Positions 35,222 through 44,625 are shown, counted from the stretch's first letter. The stretch: 64,000 nucleotides of DNA from Bacteroidota bacterium (GCA_020444515.1 JAHLKX010000013.1:1-64000), one strand, 5' to 3'. The notes: generated by a model not told the origin, from the letters alone. Numbers and translations are program-made.

Positions 35222-36286
35222 ATGAATTCCAAAAATACACTATTGCTCATTACGGGTATTTTGATTATAAGTTTTGCGCAGGCTCAAAATGTCCCCACGG
35301 CATTCAGTAAACGTGATTCGGCCTTTTTCAGCCAACCCTATCCGTATATTCTGCCTGTACTGGGCACCAAAGTTCATGAAGCTAAAATCAGACTGCCCTA
35401 TCCCGTCGGGATCATGTTCAACACCCTTGTTGGCGAACAGTTTTTATCCCTGTCGGACATTGCACTGGGATTTGGAAAGTACTCCAGCACATCCGAACCA
35501 AATATGATAGATTTAAGCGAAGTAATTGAATTTGAGGATATCAGAGCACAAACAAGCACATTCAACCTGCGAGTCGATACCTGGCTCCTCCCGTTTGTTA
35601 ATGTTTATGGAATTGTAGGACAAACAAAAAAGGCAGATATCAATGTTAACCTGGTGGAGCCTTTTCCATTGGATGTTACCACTGAAGTGAGCGGTACCTA
35701 TGTAGGTTTCGGTGCGATGGCAGCAGGTGCAGTAGGTCCTGTGTTTGTATCTCTGGACGTGAACCGAACTTACAATTACAATCCCCGCCTGGATGATCCG
35801 GCCAAAGTGCTGATCGGGGGGCTGCGCACCGGGCCGGTTTTCCGGTTTAAGAATAATCCTGAAATGAATATCTCGTTGTGGACCGGAGCCATGTACAGTC
35901 ATTTCAACGGTGAAACCGACGGGAGCATTGCCGCCCTTGATCTGGCACCGAACGCCCCGGCCGAAATTGAAAATAAGCTGAACAATCTACACGAATGGTA
36001 TGACGGACTTAAACCTGTAGAACAATTACTCTACAAAAATATCTATGAAAAACTCGACAACGGCCTAACGGAACTGAAAGAGGGTGTGGAAGATGGTTAT
36101 ATCCGATATTCGTTCAATAAAAAGATCAACAACCCCTGGAATATGTTGATCGGTGCCCAATGGCAACTCAATTACAGATGGCAACTTAGGGCGGAAGCCC
36201 AATTCCTGGGCGATCGCACAGCGGGTTTGTTTTCACTCAATTACCGGTTTGGAATCCGTGGTAAGAACTGGTTATCAAAAAAATAG
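35222..36286 (+). CDS. Predicted outer-membrane beta-barrel protein
   Basis: 354 aa; signal peptide ends SFAQAQ (about 22). The body has barrel-like alternation, with DTWLLPFVNVYGIVGQ, GTYVGFGAMAAGAVGPVFVSLDVNRTYNYNP and a C-terminal strand LRAEAQFLGDRTAGLFSLNYRFGIRGKNW. An internal helical insertion (about 240-285, NAPAEIENKLNNLHEWYDGLKPVEQLLYKNIYEKLDNG) is unusual and may be a periplasmic or extracellular plug. I do not recognise a named family with certainty. Located 45 bp after the previous barrel gene. Confidence 0.76.
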   Translation: MNSKNTLLLITGILIISFAQAQNVPTAFSKRDSAFFSQPYPYILPVLGTKVHEAKIRLPYPVGIMFNTLVGEQFLSLSDIALGFGKYSSTSEPNMIDLSEVIEFEDIRAQTSTFNLRVDTWLLPFVNVYGIVGQTKKADINVNLVEPFPLDVTTEVSGTYVGFGAMAAGAVGPVFVSLDVNRTYNYNPRLDDPAKVLIGGLRTGPVFRFKNNPEMNISLWTGAMYSHFNGETDGSIAALDLAPNAPAEIENKLNNLHEWYDGLKPVEQLLYKNIYEKLDNGLTELKEGVEDGYIRYSFNKKINNPWNMLIGAQWQLNYRWQLRAEAQFLGDRTAGLFSLNYRFGIRGKNWLSKK

Positions 36287-36360
36287 TGTCATTTTTTTAA
36301 CTAAATTTTGATGAACTTCGAACTCAAAATAATTTAATGCAGGACAAATTTGTAATTAAC

Positions 36361-36819
36361 ATGAGAAAAATTATAATATCCATAATCAGTTTAGTCATTG
36401 CTTGTAATAGCTATGCACAGCAAGGTCAATCAGCGCTTCCGGAAGGCGAAAAGCAACTTAATGTAGGCCTGGGCTTCAATACCTCAGGATTACCAGTTTA
36501 CGTGGGGATGGATTTCGCAGTTCACAATAATGTAACAGTTGGCCCATTGCTTAAAATCAGGATGAACGATGATGATCATACCTCAGTCATACTGTTAGGA
36601 AAAGTAGATTTTCACTGGAACCAGTTAATGAACATACCCAGCAATTGGGATTTTTATACAGGTGGAAACTTAGGTGGTAGGTTTAACGATGGTTTTTATC
36701 TGGATCTCGGCCTTCAGATTGGAGGGCGCTGGTATTTTAACGATAATCTTGGACTCAATCTTGAATTCGGGGGCGGACGTGGTTTTGGATCATTGTTGGG
36801 ATTGAGCATCAAATTGTAA
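36361..36819 (+). CDS. Small outer-membrane beta-barrel protein
   Basis: The frame opens at 36337, but ATG 36361 begins the signal peptide (MRKIIISIISLVIACNSYAQQ), giving 152 aa. The remaining ~130 aa alternate like an eight-stranded barrel: LNVGLGFNTSGLPVYVGMDFAV, VILLGKVDFHWNQL, NLGGRFNDGFYLDLGLQIGGRWYF, NLGLNLEFGGGRGFGSLLGLSIKL. Similar small barrels are widespread in Bacteroidota. Function unknown; part of the same + strand run. Confidence 0.75.
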   Translation: MRKIIISIISLVIACNSYAQQGQSALPEGEKQLNVGLGFNTSGLPVYVGMDFAVHNNVTVGPLLKIRMNDDDHTSVILLGKVDFHWNQLMNIPSNWDFYTGGNLGGRFNDGFYLDLGLQIGGRWYFNDNLGLNLEFGGGRGFGSLLGLSIKL

Positions 36820-36857
36820 TAAATTATGGATATCTTTATATCAATTTAGTTAAAAAA

Positions 36858-38153
36858 GTGAAAAATATCCTCCTGACATTTATGAGCATAGCTTTGCTTG
36901 CCTGTAATCTATGCCTGGCGCAGAATGAGCGTGAAGTAAAGGAAGCACGAACAGGGAAATTTCAACCCGAATGTGAGCAACAGGCAATCGGTGATTTATT
37001 CAGAAAACAAGAGAAGCAGGATAAACCCCAAAAAGACTTTATGGCATTGGTCCTGCCCAATATTAGTTCCAATCCGACGAATGGATTTGTGCTAGGGATT
37101 GGAGGATCATTTGGCTGGTTCATGGGAGACAGGAAAAGCACGAGGGTATCAAGCGCACCATTTACGGTAGCAGTTACGTCCAAAAATCAATTGATCTCCT
37201 TTGTAAAGCCAAATGTTTTTCTAAAAGACAATAAATACTTTTTGCAGGGTGACTGGCGATTTTACATTTACAGTCAGCCCACATACGGACTCGGGACCAA
37301 TGCACCGGAATCGGGCGGAGTACCCTCTGAAATTCACTGGGAGGGTCAGGGTGGATCTGACGATTCAGTTTCATTCGACATGAAATTCAATTATATCCGG
37401 TTTCACCAAATCGTAAACAAAAAGATCAGGGGAAAATTCTACGCTGGAATTGGTTATCATTTAGATCACTATTATAACATTGAGGATGAAGAGCTGAAAC
37501 TGAATACCAATCCGCAGCTTACCACGCCCCATTATTTTTATTCTCAAAACTATGATTACGATACTTCATCCTACACCTTATCCGGTTTGAGCCTCAACTT
37601 TGTATACGATTCGCGCGATAGTCAAATAAATCCTTATAAGGGATATTATTTCAATTTAAATTACAGGTATTATTTCGGTTTTCTCGGTAGTGACCAGGAT
37701 GCCACACATTTGCTAACAGAATTCAGGACTTATATCAGCCTCTCGAAAAAGATGCCCCGCCATCTTATTGGTTTCTGGCTGTTCGGGGAATTCAACTTAA
37801 CAGGCGACATGCCTTACCTTACGCTTCCTTCGGTGGGTGGTGATCAGCGGTCACGATCAGGCAGGGGATACGTGAATGGAAGGTACCGGGGAAATAACAT
37901 CGTTTATGGAGAGGTTGAATGGCGTTTCCCCATTTCTCAATGCTCAAAGATCCTCGGCGGGGTGGTCTTCGTCAATGCCACAACCACTGATTATTCCCTG
38001 AAAGATGTTAATTTGTTCGAATATATACAACCTGCCGCCGGATTTGGAATTAGAGTTATGGTAAATAAATACTTCCGAACAAATATTAACCTTGACTTTG
38101 CCATTGGGAATAAATCACAGGGATTTTATTTTTCAGGGCAGGAAACATTTTAG
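36858..38153 (+). CDS. BamA/TamA (D15)-family outer-membrane protein
   Basis: 431 aa starting at GTG 36858 (no closer ATG keeps the signal peptide NILLTFMSIALLACNLCLAQ). The body is a 16-strand-type barrel with surface-antigen features: NPTNGFVLGIGGSFGWFMGD, LNFVYDSRDSQINPYKGYYFNLNYRYYF and the conserved loop/strand RSRSGRGYVNGRYRGNNIVYGEVEWRFPI (the RG-Y-GxYR type). POTRA domains are absent, so it is a stand-alone barrel like many Bacteroidota BamA/TamA-family members. It may move lipids or proteins across the outer membrane, fitting a locus that ends with lipid A deacylases. Confidence 0.87.
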   Translation: MKNILLTFMSIALLACNLCLAQNEREVKEARTGKFQPECEQQAIGDLFRKQEKQDKPQKDFMALVLPNISSNPTNGFVLGIGGSFGWFMGDRKSTRVSSAPFTVAVTSKNQLISFVKPNVFLKDNKYFLQGDWRFYIYSQPTYGLGTNAPESGGVPSEIHWEGQGGSDDSVSFDMKFNYIRFHQIVNKKIRGKFYAGIGYHLDHYYNIEDEELKLNTNPQLTTPHYFYSQNYDYDTSSYTLSGLSLNFVYDSRDSQINPYKGYYFNLNYRYYFGFLGSDQDATHLLTEFRTYISLSKKMPRHLIGFWLFGEFNLTGDMPYLTLPSVGGDQRSRSGRGYVNGRYRGNNIVYGEVEWRFPISQCSKILGGVVFVNATTTDYSLKDVNLFEYIQPAAGFGIRVMVNKYFRTNINLDFAIGNKSQGFYFSGQETF

Positions 38154-38187
38154 ACAGATAAAAAAATAAGGACTTTTATTAAAAAAC

Positions 38188-38224
38188 AAAAGCCAATAAA
38201 AGTAACGGTGATTTGTTGGCTTTT
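38188..38224 (+). terminator. Probable terminator after the D15-family gene
   Basis: AAAAGCCAA (38188-38196) pairs with TTGGCTTTT (38216-38224) across a 19-nt loop, 35 bp after the stop. The stem is A/T-edged and the loop long, so it is weaker than the other terminators. Confidence 0.6.
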
Positions 38225-38581
38225 AAGAATATCAACTCATATGGACAAACAGTTTGGAGTGAACGATTTGTAAAATTGTTATATTCGATAAATAGTGGAA
38301 TGATAAAGGTATTTGACTTTTTGTTGATATTGGTATAAATCAGGTAATGATCGGGATTGTGACGGTTCAGAAAAAGTTGTCTGTTAAATTTCAAAGATGT
38401 AGAATATTGAAGAAGCAAGAGGTGCAAATCCCTTGACTCCCAGATGCAGGCTCCCCTCCCAGATCATCCGGTAAGGCAAAAATGATATTATGCAACGGTT
38501 GTTTGAAGTCCGAATATTCCACCACTTTGATAGGTTTGTTTTAACGCCCGGCCAGATCATTCAGGTTGAATTGCTGCTGCA
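38225..38581. other. Non-coding stretch before the decayed barrel gene
   Basis: About 357 bp without a supported gene. The right part (from about 38490) may be the eroded upstream portion of the pseudogene: a frame MQRLFEVRIFHH ... IIQVELLLQ runs into it one base out of register. Confidence 0.45.
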
Positions 38582-38746
38582 GGCGATTTCGGGGTGGAGT
38601 ATTCATTTGACTATCAGCTTATCATTGGTCTCGGCTGGCGACCCAACCTGATGATCACCAACTAGATGAAATTTGGTTCCTCCAACTGGGGCTTACTGGC
38701 CAGGTTCAGATTTGGTGAAGGGGTCAGGTTTGTTAAAAAGAAATAG
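38582..38746 (+). pseudogene. C-terminal remnant of an outer-membrane barrel gene, with in-frame stop
   Basis: Reading from 38582 gives GDFGVEYSFDYQLIIGLGWR followed by PNLMITN, an in-frame TAG at 38663-38665, then MKFGSSNWGLLARFRFGEGV, RFVKKK and a stop at 38744-38746. The alternating aromatic/glycine pattern is that of the last strands of a barrel. A TGA precedes it in frame and a frameshifted upstream part may lie before 38580. This is best explained as a decayed gene at the junction between the D15-like and LpxR genes. Confidence 0.6.
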
Positions 38747-38801
38747 ATTAAATTTGAAAACAAATGGAACTTGTTTTAGGGAAATGACGAATACCATCTG
38801 A

Positions 38802-39818
38802 ATGAAGCGTTTGCAAATAAAAAAGACCGAACCTGTAATCGTCCTGCACAGGATGAGTCTGCACCGGCATCTTTGTCTTTGTTTGGGTTTGTTGGTTTTT
38901 TTGGTTTTCCTGGCCGGCCATCAACCCTTATCCGCCCAGGCAAATCAGAAGAGCGAAAACAGGATATTCGAACTTATACTTTCCAACGATTTTATCTTTG
39001 AAACCGACAGGTATTTCTCCAATGGTATTGAGATGGTGTATACAGATCCGGGGATTAAAAAATCACCGGTCAACCGCTTGTTGATCTCCGGCAAGAGGAT
39101 GCAGCAGGTTTATTACAGTCTGACCGTGACCCAGCACTTTTTCACACCCCGGGAATTGTTTTCACTGGAAGTTGACCAAAACGACAGACCCTACTCATCT
39201 TATTTATTGATAGGTGAAAGGAAAACAAGCACAGACAGCCGGCGCAGGTTATCGCTGCATGCTGAATTGAGGGCTGGTATCCTTGGTAAATATTCGGGTG
39301 GTGAATCGATACAAAATGGTATTCATGAGATCCTGCCCACTTCCAAACCGTCGCTCGGGTGGCATAATCAGATAAATCCCGATTTAGCAATCAATTATAT
39401 ATTACAGATTGAAAAAGGAATTGTGAGGAGCCAGCATTTTGATCTGATCCCCGCTTTTGATTTCAGGGCCGGCGTACCCTATACCGATGCCGGAATGTCG
39501 CTGCAATTCAGGGTCGGAAGGATGAATGATTATTTTTCAAACGGCGGCCTGCCTGAAAGAAAAACATGGCAACTATACTTTTATGGTGTTCTTGGTGGAA
39601 AATATGTTATTTACAATGGCACGCTGCAGGGTGGATTGCTCAACAACAGTCCGTTTGTGATGACAGATATTAAACATTGGATAGGCCAGATACAAACAGG
39701 AATTGCATACACGCGGGGTCGTTTGGGTATCAAATTCTCCCAATATTTTATTACACCCGAATTCGATGGCGGTTTAACACATAAATGGGGCAGCATTTCC
39801 TTAACGCATAGATTCTGA
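38802..39818 (+). CDS. LpxR-like lipid A 3'-O-deacylase (DUF2219 family)
   Basis: 338 aa. Signal segment LCLGLLVFLVFLAGHQPLSAQ (about 26-46) after a basic N-terminus; Met18 is an alternative start. The motif SNDFIFETDRYFSNGIEMVY (Asn62-Asp63) matches the ND...TDR-YTNG signature of LpxR, where these residues help form the active site. Later features are QHFFTPRELFSLEVDQNDRPYSSY, the conserved L-DRPYA-like segment, and a C-terminal barrel strand GSISLTHRF. LpxR removes the 3' acyloxyacyl chains of lipid A in the outer membrane. It is followed by a lipoprotein and a PagL-type deacylase, a meaningful functional cluster. Confidence 0.88.
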   Translation: MKRLQIKKTEPVIVLHRMSLHRHLCLCLGLLVFLVFLAGHQPLSAQANQKSENRIFELILSNDFIFETDRYFSNGIEMVYTDPGIKKSPVNRLLISGKRMQQVYYSLTVTQHFFTPRELFSLEVDQNDRPYSSYLLIGERKTSTDSRRRLSLHAELRAGILGKYSGGESIQNGIHEILPTSKPSLGWHNQINPDLAINYILQIEKGIVRSQHFDLIPAFDFRAGVPYTDAGMSLQFRVGRMNDYFSNGGLPERKTWQLYFYGVLGGKYVIYNGTLQGGLLNNSPFVMTDIKHWIGQIQTGIAYTRGRLGIKFSQYFITPEFDGGLTHKWGSISLTHRF

Positions 39819-39843
39819 ATGAGAAAAGCTTAACACAACTTAC

Positions 39844-40266
39844 ATGATGAAGAAATTTACCATTTTAGCCTTTATATCATCGGTCGTACTGCTATCGACG
39901 GGCTGCGCAACAGTCTTTGGAGGATATAAAAACAAGCTGGCTGTCGAAAACGGTTCACCACCAAATGCGGAGGTATTCCTGGACGGCCAGAAAATGGGGA
40001 CTGCACCCATGGATCAAAAAATCGACAAATACCTGCTGCAACATGGCAGCCTGATCGAACTAAGATCCGAAGGGAATGTTACCGACACGATCGTTGTTGA
40101 GCGGAAAGTGCATCCTTATTATACCCTGGCTGATGTACTAACCGGCGGAATCTGGACACTGGTCGACGTTGCTACTGGAAATCTCTACCGCCCCTCCTAT
40201 GGAAAGATCAAATACGAATTGAAAAAAAAAGGTTCCACCACAATCGGCGAAAAGTATGAAAATTAA
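39844..40266 (+). CDS. Small lipoprotein with PEGA-like segment
   Basis: 140 aa with lipobox LSTGC (Cys21). The segment AEVFLDGQKMGTAPMDQKI is PEGA-like and is followed by a short hydrophobic stretch (YTLADVLTGGIWTLVDVATG). Similar small lipoproteins occur in many Gram-negatives; role unknown. Its last codons overlap the PagL-like gene start by 11 nt, implying translational coupling with the lipid A deacylase. Confidence 0.82.
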   Translation: MMKKFTILAFISSVVLLSTGCATVFGGYKNKLAVENGSPPNAEVFLDGQKMGTAPMDQKIDKYLLQHGSLIELRSEGNVTDTIVVERKVHPYYTLADVLTGGIWTLVDVATGNLYRPSYGKIKYELKKKGSTTIGEKYEN

Positions 40267-41440
40267 ATGCTTTACAGTTCTGTTCCTGATTCTGTTTTCC
40301 GTTTCGCTAAGCGCACAGGAAACTTTGCAATCCGGATTTCAAATTCCTTCTGATAATAAAAACTATGGCTCCTTTGCTTTTGTCGAAGGTGTTTATCACT
40401 ACAGCCACTACCTGGAGAACAGCGACAAGCTGGCCAATATCATGAAAAACAGGGCCAATACGTTTGAATTCAAGGTTGGATTGCAGACCAATGGAGAAAA
40501 GGCATGGGAACAATACTGGGGATACCCTTCTTATGGAATCGGTTTTTATTCGGCCAGTTTTGGACCGGCCGATACCCTGGGCGAACCTTCGGCTTTATAT
40601 GTTTTTTATGGAGGACCCATTAAACGGGGAAACAAACTGGGATTCTTTTATGAAATGGGTGTTGGTGTATCTTATGATTTTGTGAAATTCGACCCAATCA
40701 CCAACCCTGAACAAGATATTATCGGATCAACGGTCAATGTATACCTTGCAGTGAAGTTTTACATGCAATATCAACTCAGTAAACGGCTGGATGCTTCCCT
40801 TGGCCTTGACCTGGCACACTTCTCCAATGGAAATACCAGGACACCAAACATGGGTCTGAATATTTACGGTCCAAATATCGGACTTCGTTATAATTTCAAC
40901 CCGATGCGGAACTACACCCGAAAAATTGACCCAAATTACAGGCCACCACTCAGGCCTGAGTTTATTAAACATGATCACCCTGCGTTTGAAAAATCCAATT
41001 TCCTCCACATCTTCCTCGCCGGAGCAGGTAAAACCACTAAAAAACAGATTTATGACGGACCCACTTACTTTGCCGGAACAGTGGCACTGGATTATACCAG
41101 GCAGTATTCCCACATTGCCCGGTGGGGCACCGGCTTCGATTTCTTTTATGATTCATCCCTTCGCGAGGATTATGAAGACACCCGCAATGTGCCGTTTAAA
41201 GACCTTATGCATTTAGGTGTCCACGTTGGAAATGAGTTGTTGATCACCCGGATTCATTTTATTACGCAATTTGGGTATTACCTTTATAACAGGGCTTACA
41301 AGGGAAGCTGGTACATGCGATTTAACTTGCGGGTTCTTATCACCGATTCATTTGGCATACAGGGAGGATTAAAAACTCTGAACGGCGGTGCTGCTGATTT
41401 TATCGAATGGGGCATTTATTACCGGTTGATGAAGAAATGA
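40256..41440 (+). CDS. PagL-like lipid A 3-O-deacylase (acyloxyacyl hydrolase)
   Basis: 394 aa, with a signal peptide ending SVSLSAQ (about 21). The region about 65-215 fits PagL: FEFKVGLQTNG ... YPSYGIGFYSASFG ... LGFFYEMGVGVSYDF ... and the catalytic strand LGLDLAHFSNGNTRTPNMGLN, whose His188 and Ser190 correspond to the PagL His-x-Ser pair. A second ~170-residue part (FLHIFLAGAGKTTKKQIYDG ... GIYYRLMKK) also looks like a barrel and makes the protein about twice the length of PagL. It would hydrolyse the 3-O-linked acyl chain of lipid A. Overlaps the lipoprotein gene by 11 nt; terminator at 41498-41525. Confidence 0.88.
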   Translation: MKIKCFTVLFLILFSVSLSAQETLQSGFQIPSDNKNYGSFAFVEGVYHYSHYLENSDKLANIMKNRANTFEFKVGLQTNGEKAWEQYWGYPSYGIGFYSASFGPADTLGEPSALYVFYGGPIKRGNKLGFFYEMGVGVSYDFVKFDPITNPEQDIIGSTVNVYLAVKFYMQYQLSKRLDASLGLDLAHFSNGNTRTPNMGLNIYGPNIGLRYNFNPMRNYTRKIDPNYRPPLRPEFIKHDHPAFEKSNFLHIFLAGAGKTTKKQIYDGPTYFAGTVALDYTRQYSHIARWGTGFDFFYDSSLREDYEDTRNVPFKDLMHLGVHVGNELLITRIHFITQFGYYLYNRAYKGSWYMRFNLRVLITDSFGIQGGLKTLNGGAADFIEWGIYYRLMKK

Positions 41441-41497
41441 AAATTCTTTGTGAGTGTCTGGTTTCAGAAAAAACAATGCTGACGGCTTGTATAAAAT

Positions 41498-41525
41498 AAA
41501 AGGCCGGACAGGAGCCCGGCCTTTT
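41498..41525. terminator. Bidirectional terminator between convergent genes
   Basis: AAAAGGCCGG-ACAGGAGC-CCGGCCTTTT, with A- and T-runs that would function on both strands. It separates the PagL-like gene (+) from the LRR gene (-). Confidence 0.88.
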
Positions 41526-41546
41526 GCCTAGAATAAAACCAACCTA

Positions 41547-44500
41547 TTACTTAACTAAAACTTTATGTGTTAAAATTTTGCCATTCGAAAAAAGTACCTT
41601 CACCAAATACATTCCGCTTTTAAGGGAGGCGACCTCAATTTTACATTGCTGACCGCATGTTTCTTTTGTATAAACTTCCTGACCGACAAGGTTCATGATG
41701 CTGACCCGGGATAAATCGTCAACACCGGTGGAGATTATCATTATTTCCCCACCTGAAACAGGATTCGGATACAATTGAAATCCACTTATTATTTTTTCAT
41801 CCATTCCTGTGATGATTGAAACATTTGCATTATAACTGATCAACTCCAAATCGGGAACCAGTGTATTGGTGACATTGAGCACGTAGGTCCCCTGGTCGTC
41901 AATAGAAGCATTTTCAATATATAAGGTTCCGGTTGTTTGACCAGGTAGCAATGTACCGTCTTTGTACCATTGATATTCGTTGTTATCTCCGGAAACTTCT
42001 ATCGCGTATTCAAGCGTTTCGTTATTAATTACTTCAAGGGTGGTATCCTGCCCGATCATTCCCTGCGGGGTATAGTAGAACTGATCGATACCATTATCCA
42101 TAAAGGGTTCGATGCTACCGAACTGAAGGTTGTTTTCCTGGATTACAAAAATGTCAAAAGTATTATCAAACAAGGCGACAGGTAATTCTGTTATTTGATT
42201 ATCGTGAATAAATACTGAATCGATTTCGTAATTTCCAAAAGATTCTGGAAGCGCTGTCAGGTTATTGCTCATAACCGCAAAAACAGTCAAATTAGGTAGA
42301 TCACCGATGGATTCAGGAAGTTCGCTGAGATTATTTGCTCCCAACTCAAGAACATTTAGTGTTTCTAAATTACCAAAATCTTCAGGTAAACTGCTTAGTT
42401 GGTTATTATTTATAAGCAATGTTTCAATTGAGGCCAAATCAGAAAAGGAAGCAGGAAGTTCAGTGAGGTTGTTGCCTCCTATCCACATAAAGTTCAACAT
42501 ATCCAGGTTGCCAAATGATTCGGGCAAAGCATTAATTTGATTCCACCTACCCCACAAAATTTCGAGTGATTCCAGGTCACCAAAACTTTCGGGGAAATGT
42601 GTAACTTGATTTTCTTCAATACGCAAGGTTATAAGATTATCCAGGTCGCCAAAACTATCCGGCAGGGTTGTGAGCTGATTTCCATCCAATGTCAGGTATT
42701 CAAGACTTTCCATTCCACCAAATCCTTCAGGCAATTCGGTTAAATTATTTTCTTGTAGAAAAAGTGATTTTAACGATGTCAGGTTCCCGATATTTTCGGG
42801 TAAGCTATTTAATCCTGAAGTGCCCAGTGCGAGCCATTCCAGACTTTCCAGGTTGCAAATTTCATCAGGCAATGTTATTAGTGGATTCACCATTTGTCCT
42901 AAATGCAATTCCTTTAAGTTGACCAAGTTTTCAATGGATGCCGGTATAATGGTAATGGGTGTCCAACCCAGCCACAATTCAGTGAGTTCTGTTAAATTAC
43001 CGATACTTTCAGGAATGGAGGTAATTTGGTTTGAAGAAAGATGCAGTGATTCGAGTGCTGTGAGATCACCAATGGATGCTGGAATGTCACCAGTTAGGTT
43101 ATTACTTTGTATCCATAATTCCTTTACACGGGTTCCCTCCGTAACTACTCCATGCCACTCATTTACCGGTCCTTCCAGCCATAAATCGTTTAAAATCCAA
43201 TTGGGCCCGTTGCAATTATTATAAAGGTCTACAAGTTCCATCGAATCAGCGTATTCAATGATGGGTTGGTTGATGACTACGTTTATGGTATTGGATGGAT
43301 CAGATTCACCTTCATCATATACCGCTGTCACATAATAGTCGTATGAACCATTGAGCAGGTTTTCATCTATATAGGCATTGGCACCCCAGAAATTGTCGTT
43401 GATTATTTCTCCGTTGCGATAAATGTTATATCCTAAAAAGTCTTCAATTCCTTTTTTAGCCGGGTTTTCAACGGTGATCTGTATATTCCAGTTGGCCCCA
43501 GCGTCTTGATACCAATTCCCTAAATATTTATAATTATTACCATATCCAATAATTGGAGGTCCCTCGTCAAGCCCAATTACAGGTCCGGGCTCAGGCATAT
43601 CCACATACAAACCGGCCCATAATTGTGTACTTGCATCAATGGTTACCGGACTATCCAATGTTATTTCTGTCCAGTCGTTCACATTAAAACTAACAATATC
43701 CTGGCTATAAATCTCTGTGGCACCAGGACCAGACCAGATTTTAAGTTGTATTGTAGGCATAGGATTAGATATCCAAAACCGCATTTCGGTTATTTCCCAG
43801 CTATCATATACTGCAATGTGTTCCGGATCCCATTTTGCAGCGACATCAAATTGGGCCGCATTCAGCCAAAATCCCCAGCTATCGTAATTTTCACCAGAAT
43901 CCCAATGCAACGAAACAGGGGCAACAGGTGCTATGATCTTGGCTTGAATATTCCAGTTCAGGTTAAAGTCGGAATACCAGTTTCCATATATATTATATAG
44001 ATTCCCATATCCGTCAATGGCCGGGCCGCTATCAGTTCCCATCACCGGACCCGGTTCCGGCATATCCACGTATAAACCAAACCAAAGTTCTTCGCTGGCA
44101 TCAATGGTAACCGGAGTATCAAAATCAATTTCTGTCCAGTCATTTACGTTGAAGGTTGTAACATCCTGGCTATATACTTCGGTTGTGTCTGGTCCTGTCC
44201 ATACTTTAATTTTAACCGTTGGAAGGGGATTGGTAAGAAAGAAACGCAATTGCGTGATAGTCCAACCATCATATTCAGCAATGTGCTCGGGATCAAATTT
44301 ACTGGCAAATAAATATGTAACTGGATTGAGAAAATTACCAAATGAATCTTCATTTTCACCGCTATCCCAGTGAAGGTATGTGGAATCACCGGTGCTGGGC
44401 TGATTCCAGAACAGGTTTACATCATTTTCATCTTCCACATTCGCGGTAAGGCCAAACGGTGGATTATTTTGTGCAAATGATCTGTAAACCAGTGCAAGCA

Positions 44501-44555
44501 GCCCGATCAGTATCAGGAAACCGATTAATAAAACTTTAACATTGAATTTTTTCAT
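41547..44555 (-). CDS. Leucine-rich-repeat surface protein, T9SS type A cargo
   Basis: The frame runs to 44720, but ATG 44553-44555 starts the signal peptide (MKKFNVKVLLIGFLILIGLLALVYRSFAQ), giving 1002 aa. After a short region come two tandem ~135-aa modules (LHWDSGEN ... DPEHIA ... KVWTGPDTTEVYSQD ... FNVNDWTEI ... GLYVDMPEPGPV ... GNWY), about 60% alike. An Ig-like segment (YNIYRNGEI) and an LRR cap (LVDLYNNCNGPNW) lead into about 14 LRRs of 23 aa (xLPESFGNLxxLxxLxLxxNxL). A second Ig-like domain and a T9SS type A tail (GFQLYPNPVSGGEIMI ... LKSGMYLVKVLFSNGKILTHKVLVK) follow. It likely acts as a surface adhesin. Divergent from the 7TM-AraC regulator. Confidence 0.92.
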   Translation of the reverse strand: MKKFNVKVLLIGFLILIGLLALVYRSFAQNNPPFGLTANVEDENDVNLFWNQPSTGDSTYLHWDSGENEDSFGNFLNPVTYLFASKFDPEHIAEYDGWTITQLRFFLTNPLPTVKIKVWTGPDTTEVYSQDVTTFNVNDWTEIDFDTPVTIDASEELWFGLYVDMPEPGPVMGTDSGPAIDGYGNLYNIYGNWYSDFNLNWNIQAKIIAPVAPVSLHWDSGENYDSWGFWLNAAQFDVAAKWDPEHIAVYDSWEITEMRFWISNPMPTIQLKIWSGPGATEIYSQDIVSFNVNDWTEITLDSPVTIDASTQLWAGLYVDMPEPGPVIGLDEGPPIIGYGNNYKYLGNWYQDAGANWNIQITVENPAKKGIEDFLGYNIYRNGEIINDNFWGANAYIDENLLNGSYDYYVTAVYDEGESDPSNTINVVINQPIIEYADSMELVDLYNNCNGPNWILNDLWLEGPVNEWHGVVTEGTRVKELWIQSNNLTGDIPASIGDLTALESLHLSSNQITSIPESIGNLTELTELWLGWTPITIIPASIENLVNLKELHLGQMVNPLITLPDEICNLESLEWLALGTSGLNSLPENIGNLTSLKSLFLQENNLTELPEGFGGMESLEYLTLDGNQLTTLPDSFGDLDNLITLRIEENQVTHFPESFGDLESLEILWGRWNQINALPESFGNLDMLNFMWIGGNNLTELPASFSDLASIETLLINNNQLSSLPEDFGNLETLNVLELGANNLSELPESIGDLPNLTVFAVMSNNLTALPESFGNYEIDSVFIHDNQITELPVALFDNTFDIFVIQENNLQFGSIEPFMDNGIDQFYYTPQGMIGQDTTLEVINNETLEYAIEVSGDNNEYQWYKDGTLLPGQTTGTLYIENASIDDQGTYVLNVTNTLVPDLELISYNANVSIITGMDEKIISGFQLYPNPVSGGEIMIISTGVDDLSRVSIMNLVGQEVYTKETCGQQCKIEVASLKSGMYLVKVLFSNGKILTHKVLVK

Positions 44556-44625
44556 TTGAGGTTGAATTTGAAATATACATTGCAAATGTAGGAGAGGGTA
44601 TTTTGAAAAAGGGCTCAGGATATCT

